From Collybiopsis luxurians FD-317 M1 (Eukaryota; Basidiomycota; Agaricomycetes; Agaricales; Omphalotaceae), in the NCBI GenBank assembly GCA_000827265.1, contig KN834931.1, positions 1 through 27,717 of the forward strand: 27,717 nucleotides of DNA, given 5' to 3'. The notes below the pieces were generated by a model. It saw only the letters and a list, made by a program, of their open reading frames with translations, made no database searches and was not told the DNA's origin. Every line of letters starts with the position of its first letter. Position 1 is the first letter of the stretch. Both the position numbers and the translations under genes were made by a program. Positions 1 to 10,575 of this stretch are shown one piece after another.

Positions 1-164
1 AACAAAAAGGTACAGAGATACCCACATACACTCACATCACAAGGCTTCCCAAGCAAATCACCCATTTCCTTCAAAAGCACATGGGAAGTTAACTGAAAGT
101 CATCAGCTGCTAGTGCTCGTATGAGAGGTGTAGCTTTAGTGTTCAACCATTCGAGACCTGCCAT
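1..164 (-). CDS. 5' end of an unknown protein gene (partial, cut by window edge)
   Basis: On the minus strand an ATG at 164 opens a clean 43-codon exon (36-164) beginning MAGLEWLNTKATPLIRALAA and ending ...LGKPCD, directly followed by a good splice donor (GTGAGTGTAT, from 35 downwards). The exon is phase 0. The residues are rich in Leu and Ala and look helical, as in the start of a soluble cytosolic protein; no signal peptide is seen. The remainder lies beyond the left edge, so I cannot name the family. The frame also stays open into the intron, so the splice itself is an inference. It is divergent from the DUF6593-like gene, and the two share the 165-900 intergenic region as promoter space. 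Confidence 0.5.
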   Translation of the reverse strand, partial: MAGLEWLNTKATPLIRALAADDFQLTSHVLLKEMGDLLGKPCDVSVCGYLCTFL

Positions 165-809
165 TATTAGAAAGCAGTAAGTACCAGACTATCAAATGAA
201 TAGAATTCCCTGTACGAATATCATTTTTACTTGGCCTGTGCTTCTGTGGCTGCTGAGTGTAGGGACTATATCTATTGCTCATTGGGTACAGTTTAGAATG
301 GAAAGAAAAGGGGGGGGGATCATGAATGCCCTGGATTCTTGAAGGTATATATATACAGATTTATTCTCCATCAATCAGTTTACTGATATATCAAGTCGCA
401 GTTGCGCGCGCATGGCCACAATCTGCGGATCTTTCAGTGGGTCACGCGGCGCGCACTGGTACAGCAGCTGGCGCGCGCCCTTAATCACATGGCGCGCGCT
501 CTGGGAACAAAAATCGCGGTGTGATTTTTGTCCACTTTTCCACAGCATAGTACGACCGGGTCGGTGAAGTGGGCAGAGCCCACCTCGAGTGAGCTATATG
601 CGGATGAACATGGCTGCATACTGCTGAGGAACTAGTGACATGTGTGACAGACTATATAGCTACGGCATCCCGGCCCGAACCCCCTACTCCATCGGTAGGT
701 ATAGTTTCTGACTCTAAAAAAAACCTCCGTTTGACGCCTTGCAATGCTTGAACTACGCATGATCGCTCCAATTCGTCTCTGATCGAAACTGCTGGGGAGT
801 GGAACAACC
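165..809. other. Intergenic region with GCGCGC clusters
   Basis: No gene is supported here. The stretch holds a 9-base G run near 310, a TATATATATA-like stretch near 345-356, four clusters of GCGCGC between about 404 and 500, and a small inverted repeat (CAAAAATC...GATTTTTG) near 509-531. It separates two divergent genes and presumably holds both promoters, but no specific transcription-factor site can be assigned. Confidence 0.5.
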
Positions 810-917
810 TTGGTTTTTTTTTACTTCCGCACTAGCCTTTTTATTTATTCAGCTTTTTCCCTTTCAAATTCTGCGCAAACCTCCGTCGTTTCCAGCATCC
901 AGTCTCCAGCACCCACC

Positions 918-1722
918 ATGAACCTTTCCTTCCTCGAAAGCGACATGTACAACACACTTTTGGTACAGAGCAACGGAGCTCCTTTGTACCATATCAAAAC
1001 ACCACCCTCCGGACATCCGCATACCGTCATTACCAAAATCGTCGCGTCGAATGGATACGGCTTTGGCTTTGACTCGGACGAAAGCAAGGATAAGGAAATG
1101 GCTCATATCGAGGTTCATCGCTGGCACTCTAGTACAGTCGACGTTTGGGGCAAGAGTTTTGTACCATCAAGGACGCATCTTTTATCGTCGTGAGGACACA
1201 AGAACAGTTCCGTTGCCTAGTGTGATTTAACATTCCCTAATCACTAGATCCGAGGCCTTTACAGGCTCAAATGGTAAAAGGTACCTATGGCGACGAGGCG
1301 CTCGAGAACAGATCGAGGTGAAAATAAGGGTTTTTTACACCTTTGTAGTATCCTAGCTCACAATTCCATATCGCCAGCTCACTAGCATGGAAGACAAAAC
1401 CTTCCCCGTAGCCACCTACGAACCCGAACTCCCCGCAACCGTCTCCTCCACCTCCAAATCCGCATCCCTCCAAATTAAATTCGAAGGCCTTGCCATCCTG
1501 GACGAACTCGTAACCACTTTTGTCTACATTCAACAAAAACACCACAAGCGCGAAGTGGCGGAACACGAAAAATTGATGTTGGACATCGATCCTACAAGGT
1601 CCAGACCGAACTCTTCGCACTCGGATCGTCCATCGTTGGGCTCCCGCCACTCCACTCGTTCAATGCACTCGTTACGCTCGGCATGTTCCCGACGTTCACA
1701 TTCCAGCCAGCCCAAAGGTTGA
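918..1722 (+). CDS. DUF6593-like basidiomycete protein
   Basis: Three exons (918-1189, 1248-1317, 1378-1722) join in phase to 228 residues. The introns (58 and 60 nt) have donors GTGAGG and GTGAAA and acceptors CTAG and CCAG. The order of elements fits what I remember of the DUF6593 family: an N-terminal MNLSFLESDMYNTLL, a GAPLYHIKTP segment, an acidic stretch (DSDESKDKE), exon 2 with FTGSNGKRYLW, and exon 3 with EGLAILDELVTTFVYIQQ, the usual conserved C-terminal strand-helix. The last 45 residues are a Ser/Arg/His-rich tail. No signal peptide or membrane segment is present, and the biochemical role of the family is unknown. I chose the ATG at 918 because the family begins with MNL; an in-frame ATG at 810 would add 36 residues. 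Assignment is from memory of the family pattern. Confidence 0.8.
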
Positions 1723-1936
1723 GCTTTCTATGTGCTGAACACCTCCCCCCATATACCCTCCCTCCTCCTTGCTCGCTTCGAAGGCTAAACGCCTTCAAAA
1801 TGTATTTATAGTTTTGCTTCGCGCTATATACCACCTTAAACCACTCTACTATACCTCGTTCACACCTAACTTTTGTATCACATATTAACCCATATCTTAC
1901 ACCCTTGTAGAGCACTTCCATCACTTTACATCCAAT

Positions 1937-4423
1937 TCATAAAACATATCGGAAATCCCGATTCTGATTGTCCGTTAGATCCAAAAATTCCTGGGAACCG
2001 CCAACTCAGAACGCGCAAGTAGGGGAGCACACAACACACACACATACCTTCTCTACTTTAACTTCATAAACCGATCCATCATCGCTGACGCGTTCGATGT
2101 AAACATTATCATATTGGTTATCGTGAGGTTCGGCGTCCCGCAGCTTGTTCTGGCGACTCAAGTGGGCCTGTCGGAAAATGAAAGAAAAAGTCAGATATCA
2201 GGAAACAAAACTTAACGTGGAACACGAACCCGAATAATCAATAATAGGATCATACAGCACCCGTAGGATATCCCAATAATAGTCCATGGAATATGGTTTC
2301 TATCATGATCGCCAAGCATCAACGATCGGACTCAAGTGCTCAAGGCTCTCTCATTGAACGTACCGAGGCTTGTATTTCTGTTGCCACATAAACGGAGCAG
2401 CAGCATTCCCTATGCAATACGCGCAGAGCATGATCGCATTCGTAGTTATCCGCTTGGTATGTCCAGCTGTGACGCTGGAAAGCCAAGATAAAGCCAAAAC
2501 TGACAATGAAACACAACAAAAAATGCCAGTCAACCAACACTGCGCGTCGCGTGAAACGTTGAAACAAACACTCACCGAAACCCGTCGTACCGACACCTGC
2601 CAAATCCATCACATTTCGATTTCAGACTTGCCCACGCAAGCTACGTGGTAATCACTCACCCGTCAACCACTGTCCGAACAACAAACCCACTTTATCCGTC
2701 CACGGAAGAGCATTGATCAGGATGATCCCGAGAAGATTCGGAATCATATACACGAATCCAACATACGCACGACTATTCGGATAACGCGAAGCGATCGTCA
2801 CTCCAGTCCAAATGGTCACAACCTCGACCGTGCCGTCGACGCAGCCCAGAAGGGTCGTTTGGAGGTTGGTAAAGCCGAATGAGGAAACGATGATTTGTCG
2901 TTGGTTGGTGAGTGAATTTGGAACGTTATCGAGAGCGGAGAAGAGAGCGAATAGCCAGGTTTTGGGGTCGAGGAGAGCTTCTATCATCCTGAAGAGACCT
3001 CCGCATAAGTTATGTGCAGCGTGGATCGAGAGAAACACGTACTGCTCCTTCTTGAAGTGCTTGTTCTCGACACCAGTCTGGTTTTCCTTGATACGCAGAA
3101 CGGCCGTCGCACGTTCTTTTGGAGTTAAGAACCACGCGTTCGTAGGGCTATCGGGGAAGTAGAGGCTAGAAGATCCTCAGACTCAATATCCACAAAGACT
3201 AGATCTTGGGTACGCACAAGAAACAGATCGCCGTAACAAAAGTTATGACTCCAGTTATAATCATCAGCCTGAAAGATGTGGATAAGGAAGTGCGGATACG
3301 GAAAAAAGGCCGAGCGAGCTCACCATTGCCACGGCTCGACCTTCGACGTATGGATATGCAATGTACCGAAACTGATGAATCCTAAGATAATTTGGGCTGG
3401 GCAAAACGAAAGGTCATAAGTCTCTGACGGAAACAGGCGCTACCCAGTTGCGTACCGGTACCGTTCATCAGGACTGGAAGAATGAGATGAGGTTAGAAAG
3501 TCGATGACAGATATGATAAGAGACATACACCAATAACCAACTCTCAGCGTTTGTTCATTCCTCGTGTAAAACATTGAGCTGACAATCATAAATCCAGCTG
3601 TTATAGATCCCTCGCATATCCCGAGAATGAGGCGAACGACAAACAACCCCGCGAAGTTCGTACAGGCTGCATGGCAAGACAGCGCGATAGACCAGACAAA
3701 GATATTGAAACTGACGAGATATGTTATGAGACTCACATTCCAAAACCTAGACCATGACTCCACGCACCTTAACCACTTTCCAACCGGAAATTTCTGCAAT
3801 GCTAGATTTTGAGGGTACTCAAAAACGAGATAACTCAGGTAGAAGATCGTCCCGAGCCTGACGTAAAGAGCGGGATTGAAAATCAGTCGATTGACGTGGA
3901 GAATATTCATACCAATTGTACCTACGGAACGTGAGTCCGTATGGTAAATCTCGCACAGCGATAGAAATAACGTACTGGTTAGCAGTCAGATGAGTAGCAG
4001 TTGTGATACCCAATATCGCCGAGCTCCCCAATGTGACTGGAACCATTGACTAAAGGGACACGATTTTTATTATGTCTGGTCTCACCTTTATCCATATACT
4101 GCACCCTTCAATGTACCCGTCAACGGCGCTCATAGCTGAAGTTTCTGCCAAATTTCCGTACCAGTAGAGCACACACATCAGTGGCAAGATGTGTCGGTCA
4201 ATCTTTTTCCTGCAAGGCACAAGTTAGCGAACCACTGGCACCAAAAATCGAACCTGGAAGCTCACCGGATCCTAAGCGCTTCCGCAGGATCCACTTGTTC
4301 AGTATCACCAGCAATAAGCGCTGCAGCAGTATCGACCTCCTTCGTTGACACCTCTACATGGCGCTCGACTTCAATCGGTGACTTTGCAAAAGTTTTCTCG
4401 TCAAACTCTGAGGAAGAAACCAT
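1937..4423 (-). CDS. MFS transporter, allantoate-permease (Dal5/ACS) type
   Basis: Seventeen exons join without a frame conflict to 520 residues: 4266-4423, 4162-4209, 4086-4105, 3976-4036, 3913-3921, 3768-3857, 3529-3710, 3456-3473, 3324-3396, 3218-3268, 3043-3165, 2660-2988, 2576-2596, 2364-2499, 2230-2299, 2048-2167, 1937-1990. The spliced protein keeps family hallmarks: DRHILPLMCVLYWVQYMDK in TM1, TLGSSAILGI, the NQYNWLGTIFYLSYLVFEYP block, HAACTNFAGLFVVRLILGIC, PKTWLFALF, PWTDKVGLLFGQWL, and a cytosolic tail ending FRYVL. Known relatives are plasma-membrane proton symporters for small organic anions such as allantoate, nicotinate, ureidosuccinate or dipeptides; the substrate here is unknown. 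The ATG at 4423 begins MVSSSEFDEK and lies about 60 bases after a TTTAAATAC TATA-like site. Oddities are a 9-nt exon and three others of 18-21 nt. Length and all phases indicate an intact gene. Confidence 0.9.
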
Positions 4424-4480
4424 CCCGATACCGAACGAGGACAGAGATAAGAAGGGAGCAGAATTGCCGAACGCAGGTCT

Positions 4481-4490
4481 GTATTTAAAG
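4481..4490 (-). promoter_or_regulatory. TATA-like element of the MFS gene
   Basis: The minus strand reads CTTTAAATAC about 60 bases before the chosen ATG at 4423, a normal spacing for a fungal core promoter with a short leader. Assigned only from position and composition. Confidence 0.3.
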
Positions 4491-5301
4491 GCCTATTCAA
4501 GGCACTAGAGAACCATGGCGCATTGGTGGGAGCTTGATTGGAGTTCATGATGCAAACCTGCCGTTCCGATACAAAAGAAGCCCACATGACGAATGAAGAG
4601 AAGGGAGTGGCTGTGGGCCATGGGATCTTGAAGACTGTAAGGCGAATACAGTTTAAAGAAAGGAGGAACGTGGAAAGGCCCGATGAACATACCGCAGACC
4701 GATGGTAGTACGAAATCGTGGAAGACGACGCCACATTCACAGCACGGTATGATTCTGCAGCCCAAGAAGGTAGTCAGCAGCACACAAATACATCTTTTGA
4801 CTTTCGAGCATAATTCATGTCAGGGCGCCAGGAGATATTCGGTTCATAGAGTATTCATTCTCAAATGATACATGCAGTAAGGTAGTCAATGGTAATAACA
4901 GACTACCGAATCGACTGTCCTAGAGCCTCTGCAGAACGAGCATTACAGCTTCCTGTGGTTCCAGACAGAAGAAAAAAAAAAAGAAAGAAAATGCGGACCA
5001 ATCTATGTTATTTCCAAAACTCCACCGTACTTGTCCAGAAACTCTCGCGTCCGCGTATCAGAATTTTATTTTTATTCGAAGAAGATTAAGGCAGGGATAG
5101 GTAGGGATAAGCTCGAAAACTCGAACAGTGACGGCGAAACGAAAAGGAGATCAACAGCGTCTAATTTTTTCCTTATCTAAATCTTATCATCCCTAGATCA
5201 GCGCTCAGCGGTCAGCCCCAGTCATTCAAGTCCAATTTTCAATAGTACACAAATACAAATTATCCTGTAGTAGGCATTACATCTACAAATTCTTCAAAAA
5301 A
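4491..5301. other. Intergenic region, no gene seen
   Basis: This lies between the 5' end of the MFS gene and the 3' end of the F-box-like gene, both on the minus strand. It includes an A-rich run near 4972-4990. The short open frames lack family resemblance and splice signals, and I see nothing else. Confidence 0.5.
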
Positions 5302-7241
5302 CTAGCAGTCAACCATCCTGTTCGGCAGGTAGAATATCTCCACGACAAACTGAAAACCTTCCTTCACAACAAATTCCAATCGCTTCTCTTCCGACGGCTT
5401 CAGTCTCCTTGGCAACCAGAGCTCATTCTCCTCCCCTTCGTCCCCCGAATCTGCGTCCGCTTTCGCCTTGCCTTTTCCCTTATCCTTACTCTTATCCTTT
5501 CCCTTAACATTAGCAGAGGTGCTGGAAGAATCTTCACCGCCGGCCAAGGCAGAAGAGCTAATAGCGTCCAGCTCCATATCTGTATCCAACCACTCCCTTC
5601 CCTTGCCCTTGCCCTTACTCTTACTCTTTCCCTTAACATTACCGGAGGGCTGAGAGCCGGAACCATCCGGGGTGGAAGAATCTTCACTGCCAGAAGAGGA
5701 GGAAGTATCATCAGCGTCCGGATCCGAGCCCACCTCCTCAGAGTCAGAAGTCCCCGAATAAGCCGAGTCGCATTCTCTTAGACTAAAAGCCTTTGGAATC
5801 AACTTGGTCATCTGTACCTTCTTCAACTGCGAATAGACCCGAAAGCGAGACCTATCCGCAGTGTTCCACCTGGATTCGATAACGTCGACAAGTACGTTCA
5901 CGGGAAGAGATGCAAAGTCTTCCTCAGTGCACGAAAAGCATAAGTATTCAAGATAGGGCAACGAGGGGGTTTTTGTCTTCTTGCAAACCAATTTCTGGAG
6001 GAGGTTTTTTGGAGAGATCTTTTTGGCGATGACAGTGAGGGATTGAAGAGAGACAGTAAACTCGTCGATGATGGACATCAGACCCTTGTTCGTCAGACTG
6101 TGAGCTCGAATGAGGGACAAATGGGTAATTGAGCATTTCGACCTTTCTTGATATTCTATCAGCGCCGGACCAAGATTAGAACGACCTGTTGAAGCGAACA
6201 TAGACCCAAACTCGATACAGAGATCTGCGAGGAGAGGAGTGATCAAATCTGAGAGAACCTTGGTCTGGAGCATCTGCTGCTCATCGGCGCATTTAAGCTT
6301 CAGCGTACTCAAGTTTGGAAGTACGATCGGGGACTGTACAGTCGTCGAGAATCCAAAAAAGGATCTACCGCTAGAAAGGGATATCGTGCATTCAGCCAGA
6401 TTTTTACATCCATTCAAAACGCCCCAGATACTGCGCTCTCCGTAGATATCACCCTTGATATCGCACGACTTCAGCTCGGCGAGGTCGACGAAGGCGGCCC
6501 GAATACAGAGTAATCTTTTGACAGAATGTCGCCCGTGTAATGTAATTTTAGCTTTCGAAGTGGAGATTTCCCGAATGAAGTTATTTGCTGCTTTTTGGGC
6601 CACTTCGTATTCCAAGGTTGTCTGTGAATAATCAACTCCATCTCTTCGAGGATAGGAAAAGATGGATTGCTCAAGATCAAGATTGGCATAAGACTTTTGG
6701 GAGGACCATGGAGAGATAGACTTTGAACACGAAAAGAAAAAGGGACTAAAGCTTCGGCGATCTCGACAGGAAAACCTTTTGCATCAATCTGACGAATATA
6801 GAAATGAGCCTTTGGACGAGGCACTTTGATACGAAGAGTCAGAGGAAGACTACCGCTCCGATTGAGCCAGTCCGTGATCATCGAAGGGTGATCTGTAAAG
6901 GTGATATCTTTACCGAGAGAGAGGTAGAGAGTCGTCCAGAGTTTCGGAGTATTATTCAGCGCAACATTTCTCCACGTACTGCAGACATGCGTGAGTAGCA
7001 ACTGAGCGAGCGGCGTGTCCTGACAAGCCTCCATATACGCGCAAAAGAACTCGGAGAGGATTTCGGAAGGAAATTGATGTACTGCGGTGAAAGAGTTTCG
7101 AATCCTAAATACGAGATCGCGCTGCATCTCATACGCAAGTTTAACTCTCTCATGTTCTGCTTTCAACTCCTGCTCGCGACGTATCTCTTCTTCCAAACGC
7201 CTTTTCAAGGCTCCAGTTTCGCTGGCGGCTTCGGAGGACAT
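5302..7241 (-). CDS. F-box-like protein with leucine-rich C-terminal half; one frame discontinuity
   Basis: The start at 7241 begins MSSEAASETGALKRRLEEEI, a coiled coil of about 45 residues. An F-box-like segment follows (FPSEILSEFFCAYMEA, about residue 58), then CSTWRNVALNNTPKLWTTLYL, the common basidiomycete layout. F-box proteins select substrates for SCF ubiquitin ligases. The downstream part is leucine-rich (AFVDLAELKSCDI, CKNLAECTISL), then a low-complexity Ser/Asp/Lys region in which an EDSS...NVKGK unit of about 50 residues occurs twice. The frame breaks at the AAAA run near 6516-6519 (minus): both sides look coding but are one base out of register. A 53-nt GT-AG intron (6454-6506; GTATTC...CAAG) would restore phase but would remove leucine-rich sequence, so a one-base deletion or sequence error is equally possible. 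It is divergent from secreted-protein copy A, and remnants of its 5' half recur in the array. Confidence 0.65.
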
Positions 7242-7950
7242 CTTTCCAGCAACTCTAGCGATGATTTACTACGAGATGAGTCAGTAGGTCGTATAAACAA
7301 GGAAAACTCGCTTTCGGACCCCAACGTTGAATTTTGAAGGTGGCAAGAGAAGAGCTAAGAGTATAAAGAGGTTGTCCTATTACCCAGTTCATCATTCTGT
7401 ACGGACGTCACACGAACGTGATGTGACTCATGCCGTCGTACAGCTTCAGCGGTTCATGACGCGCTGAGCGCTCTAGCTCAACTCTGTCAACTGCTCTTGA
7501 GCTGTTCAGCCTGCTCTGAACATTTCCTCTTCGATGTCCTACTAGAAGACTATTCTATGATCGTTCAGATCTCTACTTTACATGACTGACTGAAAATCGC
7601 TTGGAAACCAATTCTATACAAAGTATCACAAGTTCACGACTTGAATGGTGGCTCAGCATTTCAGCGATTTTCTGCCTTCATGAATGTTCGATCTGAAATC
7701 ATTCTTTGACAGTCATTCAATAAATCAACAAGCTTGAACCATTATTCTGCCGCTGTACATACATACGCAGCTCCCAGGTCTTCACTCCAGCCTACGGATG
7801 GACCTTACGCCAAGACCTACGAAACTCTATTCCTTATAGATTCACCGCGTGAGATGCCTTACCTTTTTTACAGCTTTGATACAGCCCATTCAAACGATAC
7901 TATGGCTTTCATCATTGAATTGCTGCAGATTGTTAGCAGTTGAAATCCGT
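7242..7950. other. Divergent promoter region between F-box-like gene and copy A
   Basis: No coding sequence is supported. The part from about 7660 recurs in the spacers of the array: for example the 'gcctTcA-gaa-gTTCaatc' block (about 7675, 9098, 11041, 14471), the CGCGTGAGAtG block (about 7848, 9343, 11180) and the ATCATTGAATTGCTG block (about 7911, 9411). An inverted repeat GTCACA...TGTGAC lies near 7407-7424. Confidence 0.5.
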
Positions 7951-7958
7951 ATATAAAA
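7951..7958 (+). promoter_or_regulatory. TATA box of copy A
   Basis: ATATAAAA, 54 bases before the ATG, within the block ATCCGTATATAAAAAGGCGA that recurs in modified form before every copy of the array. Confidence 0.6.
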
Positions 7959-8004
7959 AGGCGAAGTAACTGAGGATCGAACTGTCCACCTCACGTCCAT
8001 TTCA

Positions 8005-8869
8005 ATGGCCATTATGAAACTAATATTGCTTGGAATTTGGTCTACAATCTCCTTCGTTGAGGGTGAGTCCGTAATTCTCTTGAGTTGTAAACCGTATTCA
8101 CGATTTGACTGAATGCTTAGTCTTCGCCGCTCCTCAGACAATCACCGCTGCACCATCAGTAGTGACTCTCTACGACGTGATTCCATCCGCACAAGTCTCC
8201 ATTTTTGCTAATACATCAGACTTCACACCCATTGACGGTACTTTCCAACTTACCGCCACCGTCATAGGCGTGAGCAGTGGATCCAATGGGAGCGAAACGA
8301 CATACTCACTCGGAGAGTATTTCAGTGAAAATGAAGTGTTTACCACCACCAGCACAGATAGCCAAGGACAAGTGACTACACAGACAGTGAAGACACCTGA
8401 ATTTGTGGAGGTTTCAAATTGTGAGCTTGCCAGTGTGAGCACCTTTCTCCTGAATCAAACTTATCTTTTTGAATTCGCAGGGACCATGGTTGCATCTGAG
8501 GGAGGTTTCTGGGAGACATTCTCGCCGCATATCACGAGTGACCTCGCCGATGGCAGAACTGCCTATGACGATGGGGCATTCCTAAGTTGCAGCTTCGATT
8601 CGGCTCATCAGAGTGCTTTTTGCACTGGGTTAGATTTGGAACCGATCCTAACAACCGTGACTTCTGGCTCTCAGGTCGCGACTGTAACCGAAGTTAGCAC
8701 CTTTCCTCAATCGTACGGCGGCTCCATTACCGTGCTTACAGTCATAACGGCGGCGGTTCCATCCAATACTGGGTCCTCGAATGCAGCGACGGGGAGATAT
8801 CAGGAGTTGGGACTAGGAGGATATATATTCATGGGTCTTGCAGTGAGCCTGTACACACTCTTACTATGA
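8005..8869 (+). CDS. Copy A: small secreted, probably GPI-anchored protein of the array family
   Basis: Exons 8005-8062, 8121-8420 and 8481-8869 give 248 residues. Residues 1-22 are a signal peptide (MAIMKLILLGIWSTISFVE; cleavage likely near FAA). The mature part begins with TVTLYDV-type sequence (VVTLYDVIPS), is rich in Thr, Ser and Val, has N-x-S/T sites (NTS, NGS, NWT) and exactly two cysteines, C156 and C167, in SCSFDSAHQSAFCTGLDLEP. The C terminus has a small-residue stretch (SNTGSSNAATG) and ends in a hydrophobic tail (GLGGYIFMGLAVSLYTLLL), the usual GPI-attachment arrangement. The start is the ATG aligned with those of B and D. Intron 2 (8421-8480, GTGAGC...GCAG) is 60 nt with no stop, so unspliced mRNA would encode a 268-residue form. 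I do not recognise the family; a cell-wall or surface role is inferred from the signals only. Confidence 0.8.
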
Positions 8870-9115
8870 GTAAATGTGGTCATATTTCAACCGGTCTGCT
8901 ATTCTCAAAACACCGGTCAACAAGCTCATGGTAACTCAAGATCACTTGATACTAAGTTGTCGCAAAAAACGAAACCGCTATGAACAGTGCTATGCGAGTA
9001 TATTATACAAGCAGGCATATGGAATGCACTGTTTCGAATTTTAAATGCAAAGCTCGGTACCTGTATGGGCTGAACGTTTAATGCTTAATGTTATGCCTTC
9101 AGGAACGTTCAATCG

Positions 9116-9283
9116 GAGGCCCATGCAAATATAGACTTTGAATACCGAAAGCAAAAGGGACCAAAGCTTCAATGATCGACGGTAAACCCTGTTGCATTAA
9201 TTTGACGAATATAAACCTGAGTCTTTGGACGAGCTTAGTACTTCTATGCGAACGGTAATTGACTACCGCTCCAGTTGAGCCAA
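9116..9283 (-). pseudogene. Eroded fragment of the F-box-like gene
   Basis: This stretch aligns by eye with 6701-6871 of the F-box-like gene, same orientation: the plus strand shares GACTTTGAA-acCGAAA and CTACCGCTCC, and the minus strand reads EALVPFAFGIQSLYLHGPP where the gene reads EALVPFSFRVQSLSLHGPP. It lacks a start, the F-box itself and the 3' half, and has frame breaks. It sits directly ahead of the copy B promoter just as the real gene sits ahead of copy A, so it was carried along in the segmental duplication. Confidence 0.75.
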
Positions 9284-9500
9284 GTGCTGTAGACTTGCGC
9301 CGTACCGACTCACGCCAAGACCTACGAAAACCCCATTTAGCCGCGTGAGATGACTTGTCTTCAAGCTCACAGCTTTTATACAACTTAAAAACCACGATTT
9401 CATGGCTCTTATCATTGAATTGCTGTAGATTGCGGGATCTAGGGACCGACTTGGATGCCGAACTCCATGGACGCTGCGCCCTAGTGCAACTGGGATCCGT

Positions 9501-9508
9501 ACATAAAA
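9501..9508 (+). promoter_or_regulatory. TATA-like box of copy B
   Basis: ACATAAAA, 54 bases before the copy B ATG, the same spacing as in copy A, within GATCCGTACATAAAAGGGCG. Confidence 0.55.
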
Positions 9509-9554
9509 GGGCGAAGCAACAGAGTGTCAAACTGTGGGCCTCACAATCACTACG

Positions 9555-10420
9555 ATGACCATCATAAAACTCTTGTTCTTTGGCATCTACTTTACAATTC
9601 CCTTCGTAGAGAGTGAGTCTTGTATTATCTTTAGTTATAAACCGTACTAACGATTCTACTGCATGCTTAGTCTTCGCTGCTCCTCAGACAGTCACCTCTG
9701 CACCATCAGTAGTGACTCTCTACGATGTAATTTCACCTGAAGAAGCCTCTATTTTAAATAACACGTCAGACTGGACGCCCCTTTATGGTACCATCCAACT
9801 TACCGCCACTGTCGTAGGCGTAAGCAGCGGATCGAATGGAAGCGAAACGACGTACTCATTCGGAGAATATATCAGTCAAAATAGGGTGTTTGCCACCACC
9901 AGCACTGATAGCCAAGGACAACTGGCTACACAGACGGTTACGACACCCGAGCTTGTGGTCGTTTCAAATTGTGAGCTTGCTAGTACGAGCATCTTTTTCC
10001 AGAATCCCATTTATTTCTTCCAAACTTGCAGGGACCCTGGTTGAATCTGACAGAGGTTTCTGGGAGACGCGATCGCCGCAAATCACTAGTAACCTCGCTG
10101 ATGGTGGAACTCTGTTTGCCGAGGGGAATTTTCTAAGCTGCAGCTTTGATTCGTCTCATCAGAGTGCCCTTTGCACTGGCATAGATCTTGAACCGGTTCT
10201 AGCCACCGTGACTTCTGGCTCTCAGATCGCGACTGTAACCGAAGCTAGAACTTTCCCTGAATCGTATGGAGGTTCCATTACGGCGTTTACAGTAATAACG
10301 GCGGCGGTTCCATCTAATACTGGGTCCTCGAATGCTGCGACGGGGAGACATCAGGAGTTTGGGTTAGGGGGATATATATTTGTGGGTCTCGCAGTGAGCC
10401 TGTACGCACTCTTCCTATGA
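9555..10420 (+). CDS. Copy B: small secreted, probably GPI-anchored protein of the array family
   Basis: Exons 9555-9612, 9671-9970 and 10032-10420 (58, 300 and 389 nt, identical in length to copy A) give 248 residues. The signal peptide is MTIIKLLFFGIYFTIPFVE; the mature protein keeps VVTLYDVISPEE, GVSSGSNGSETTYSFGEYIS, the two-cysteine block (SCSFDSSHQSALCTGIDLEP) and a hydrophobic tail (GLGGYIFVGLAVSLYALFL) after a Ser/Asn/Gly stretch. Intron 2 is 61 nt and shifts the frame if retained, so splicing is required here. That proves the intron call for the whole family. The gene is preceded by an F-box remnant and the conserved TATA block and followed by a MITE-like element. Function unknown; the surface location is inferred from sequence signals. 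Confidence 0.8.
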
Positions 10421-10575
10421 GTGAATGCGGTAATACTTGGTTCAATCAGCCTGGTATAGTATCCACAAAATACAAGCACACAAGCTTATGATAATTCAAA
10501 ACTCGCTCATTGCAAGGTTGTTACAAAAAAACAAAATGACTATTTTATGCACAGTGGTAGAGCCCCTGTGACGGA

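Noticed and set aside
4505..4783. Minus-strand 92-codon frame upstream of the MFS gene
   Set aside because: It overlaps the MFS promoter, is cysteine-rich without pattern, and shows no family resemblance.
5400..5711. Arg-rich frame within the F-box-like gene
   Set aside because: It is a shadow frame of the low-complexity KGK/Ser-Asp region.
6516..6519. Programmed -1 ribosomal frameshift in the F-box-like gene
   Set aside because: The context (TCA AAA G in the zero frame) is not a standard X XXY YYZ slippery site, and no stable downstream stem was seen. Mutation, error or an intron is simpler.
8105..8869. Single-exon gene starting at the TTG at 8105
   Set aside because: This start lies inside intron 1. 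The aligned copies give a signal-peptide exon at 8005-8062, and copy B proves intron 2 because retention breaks its frame.
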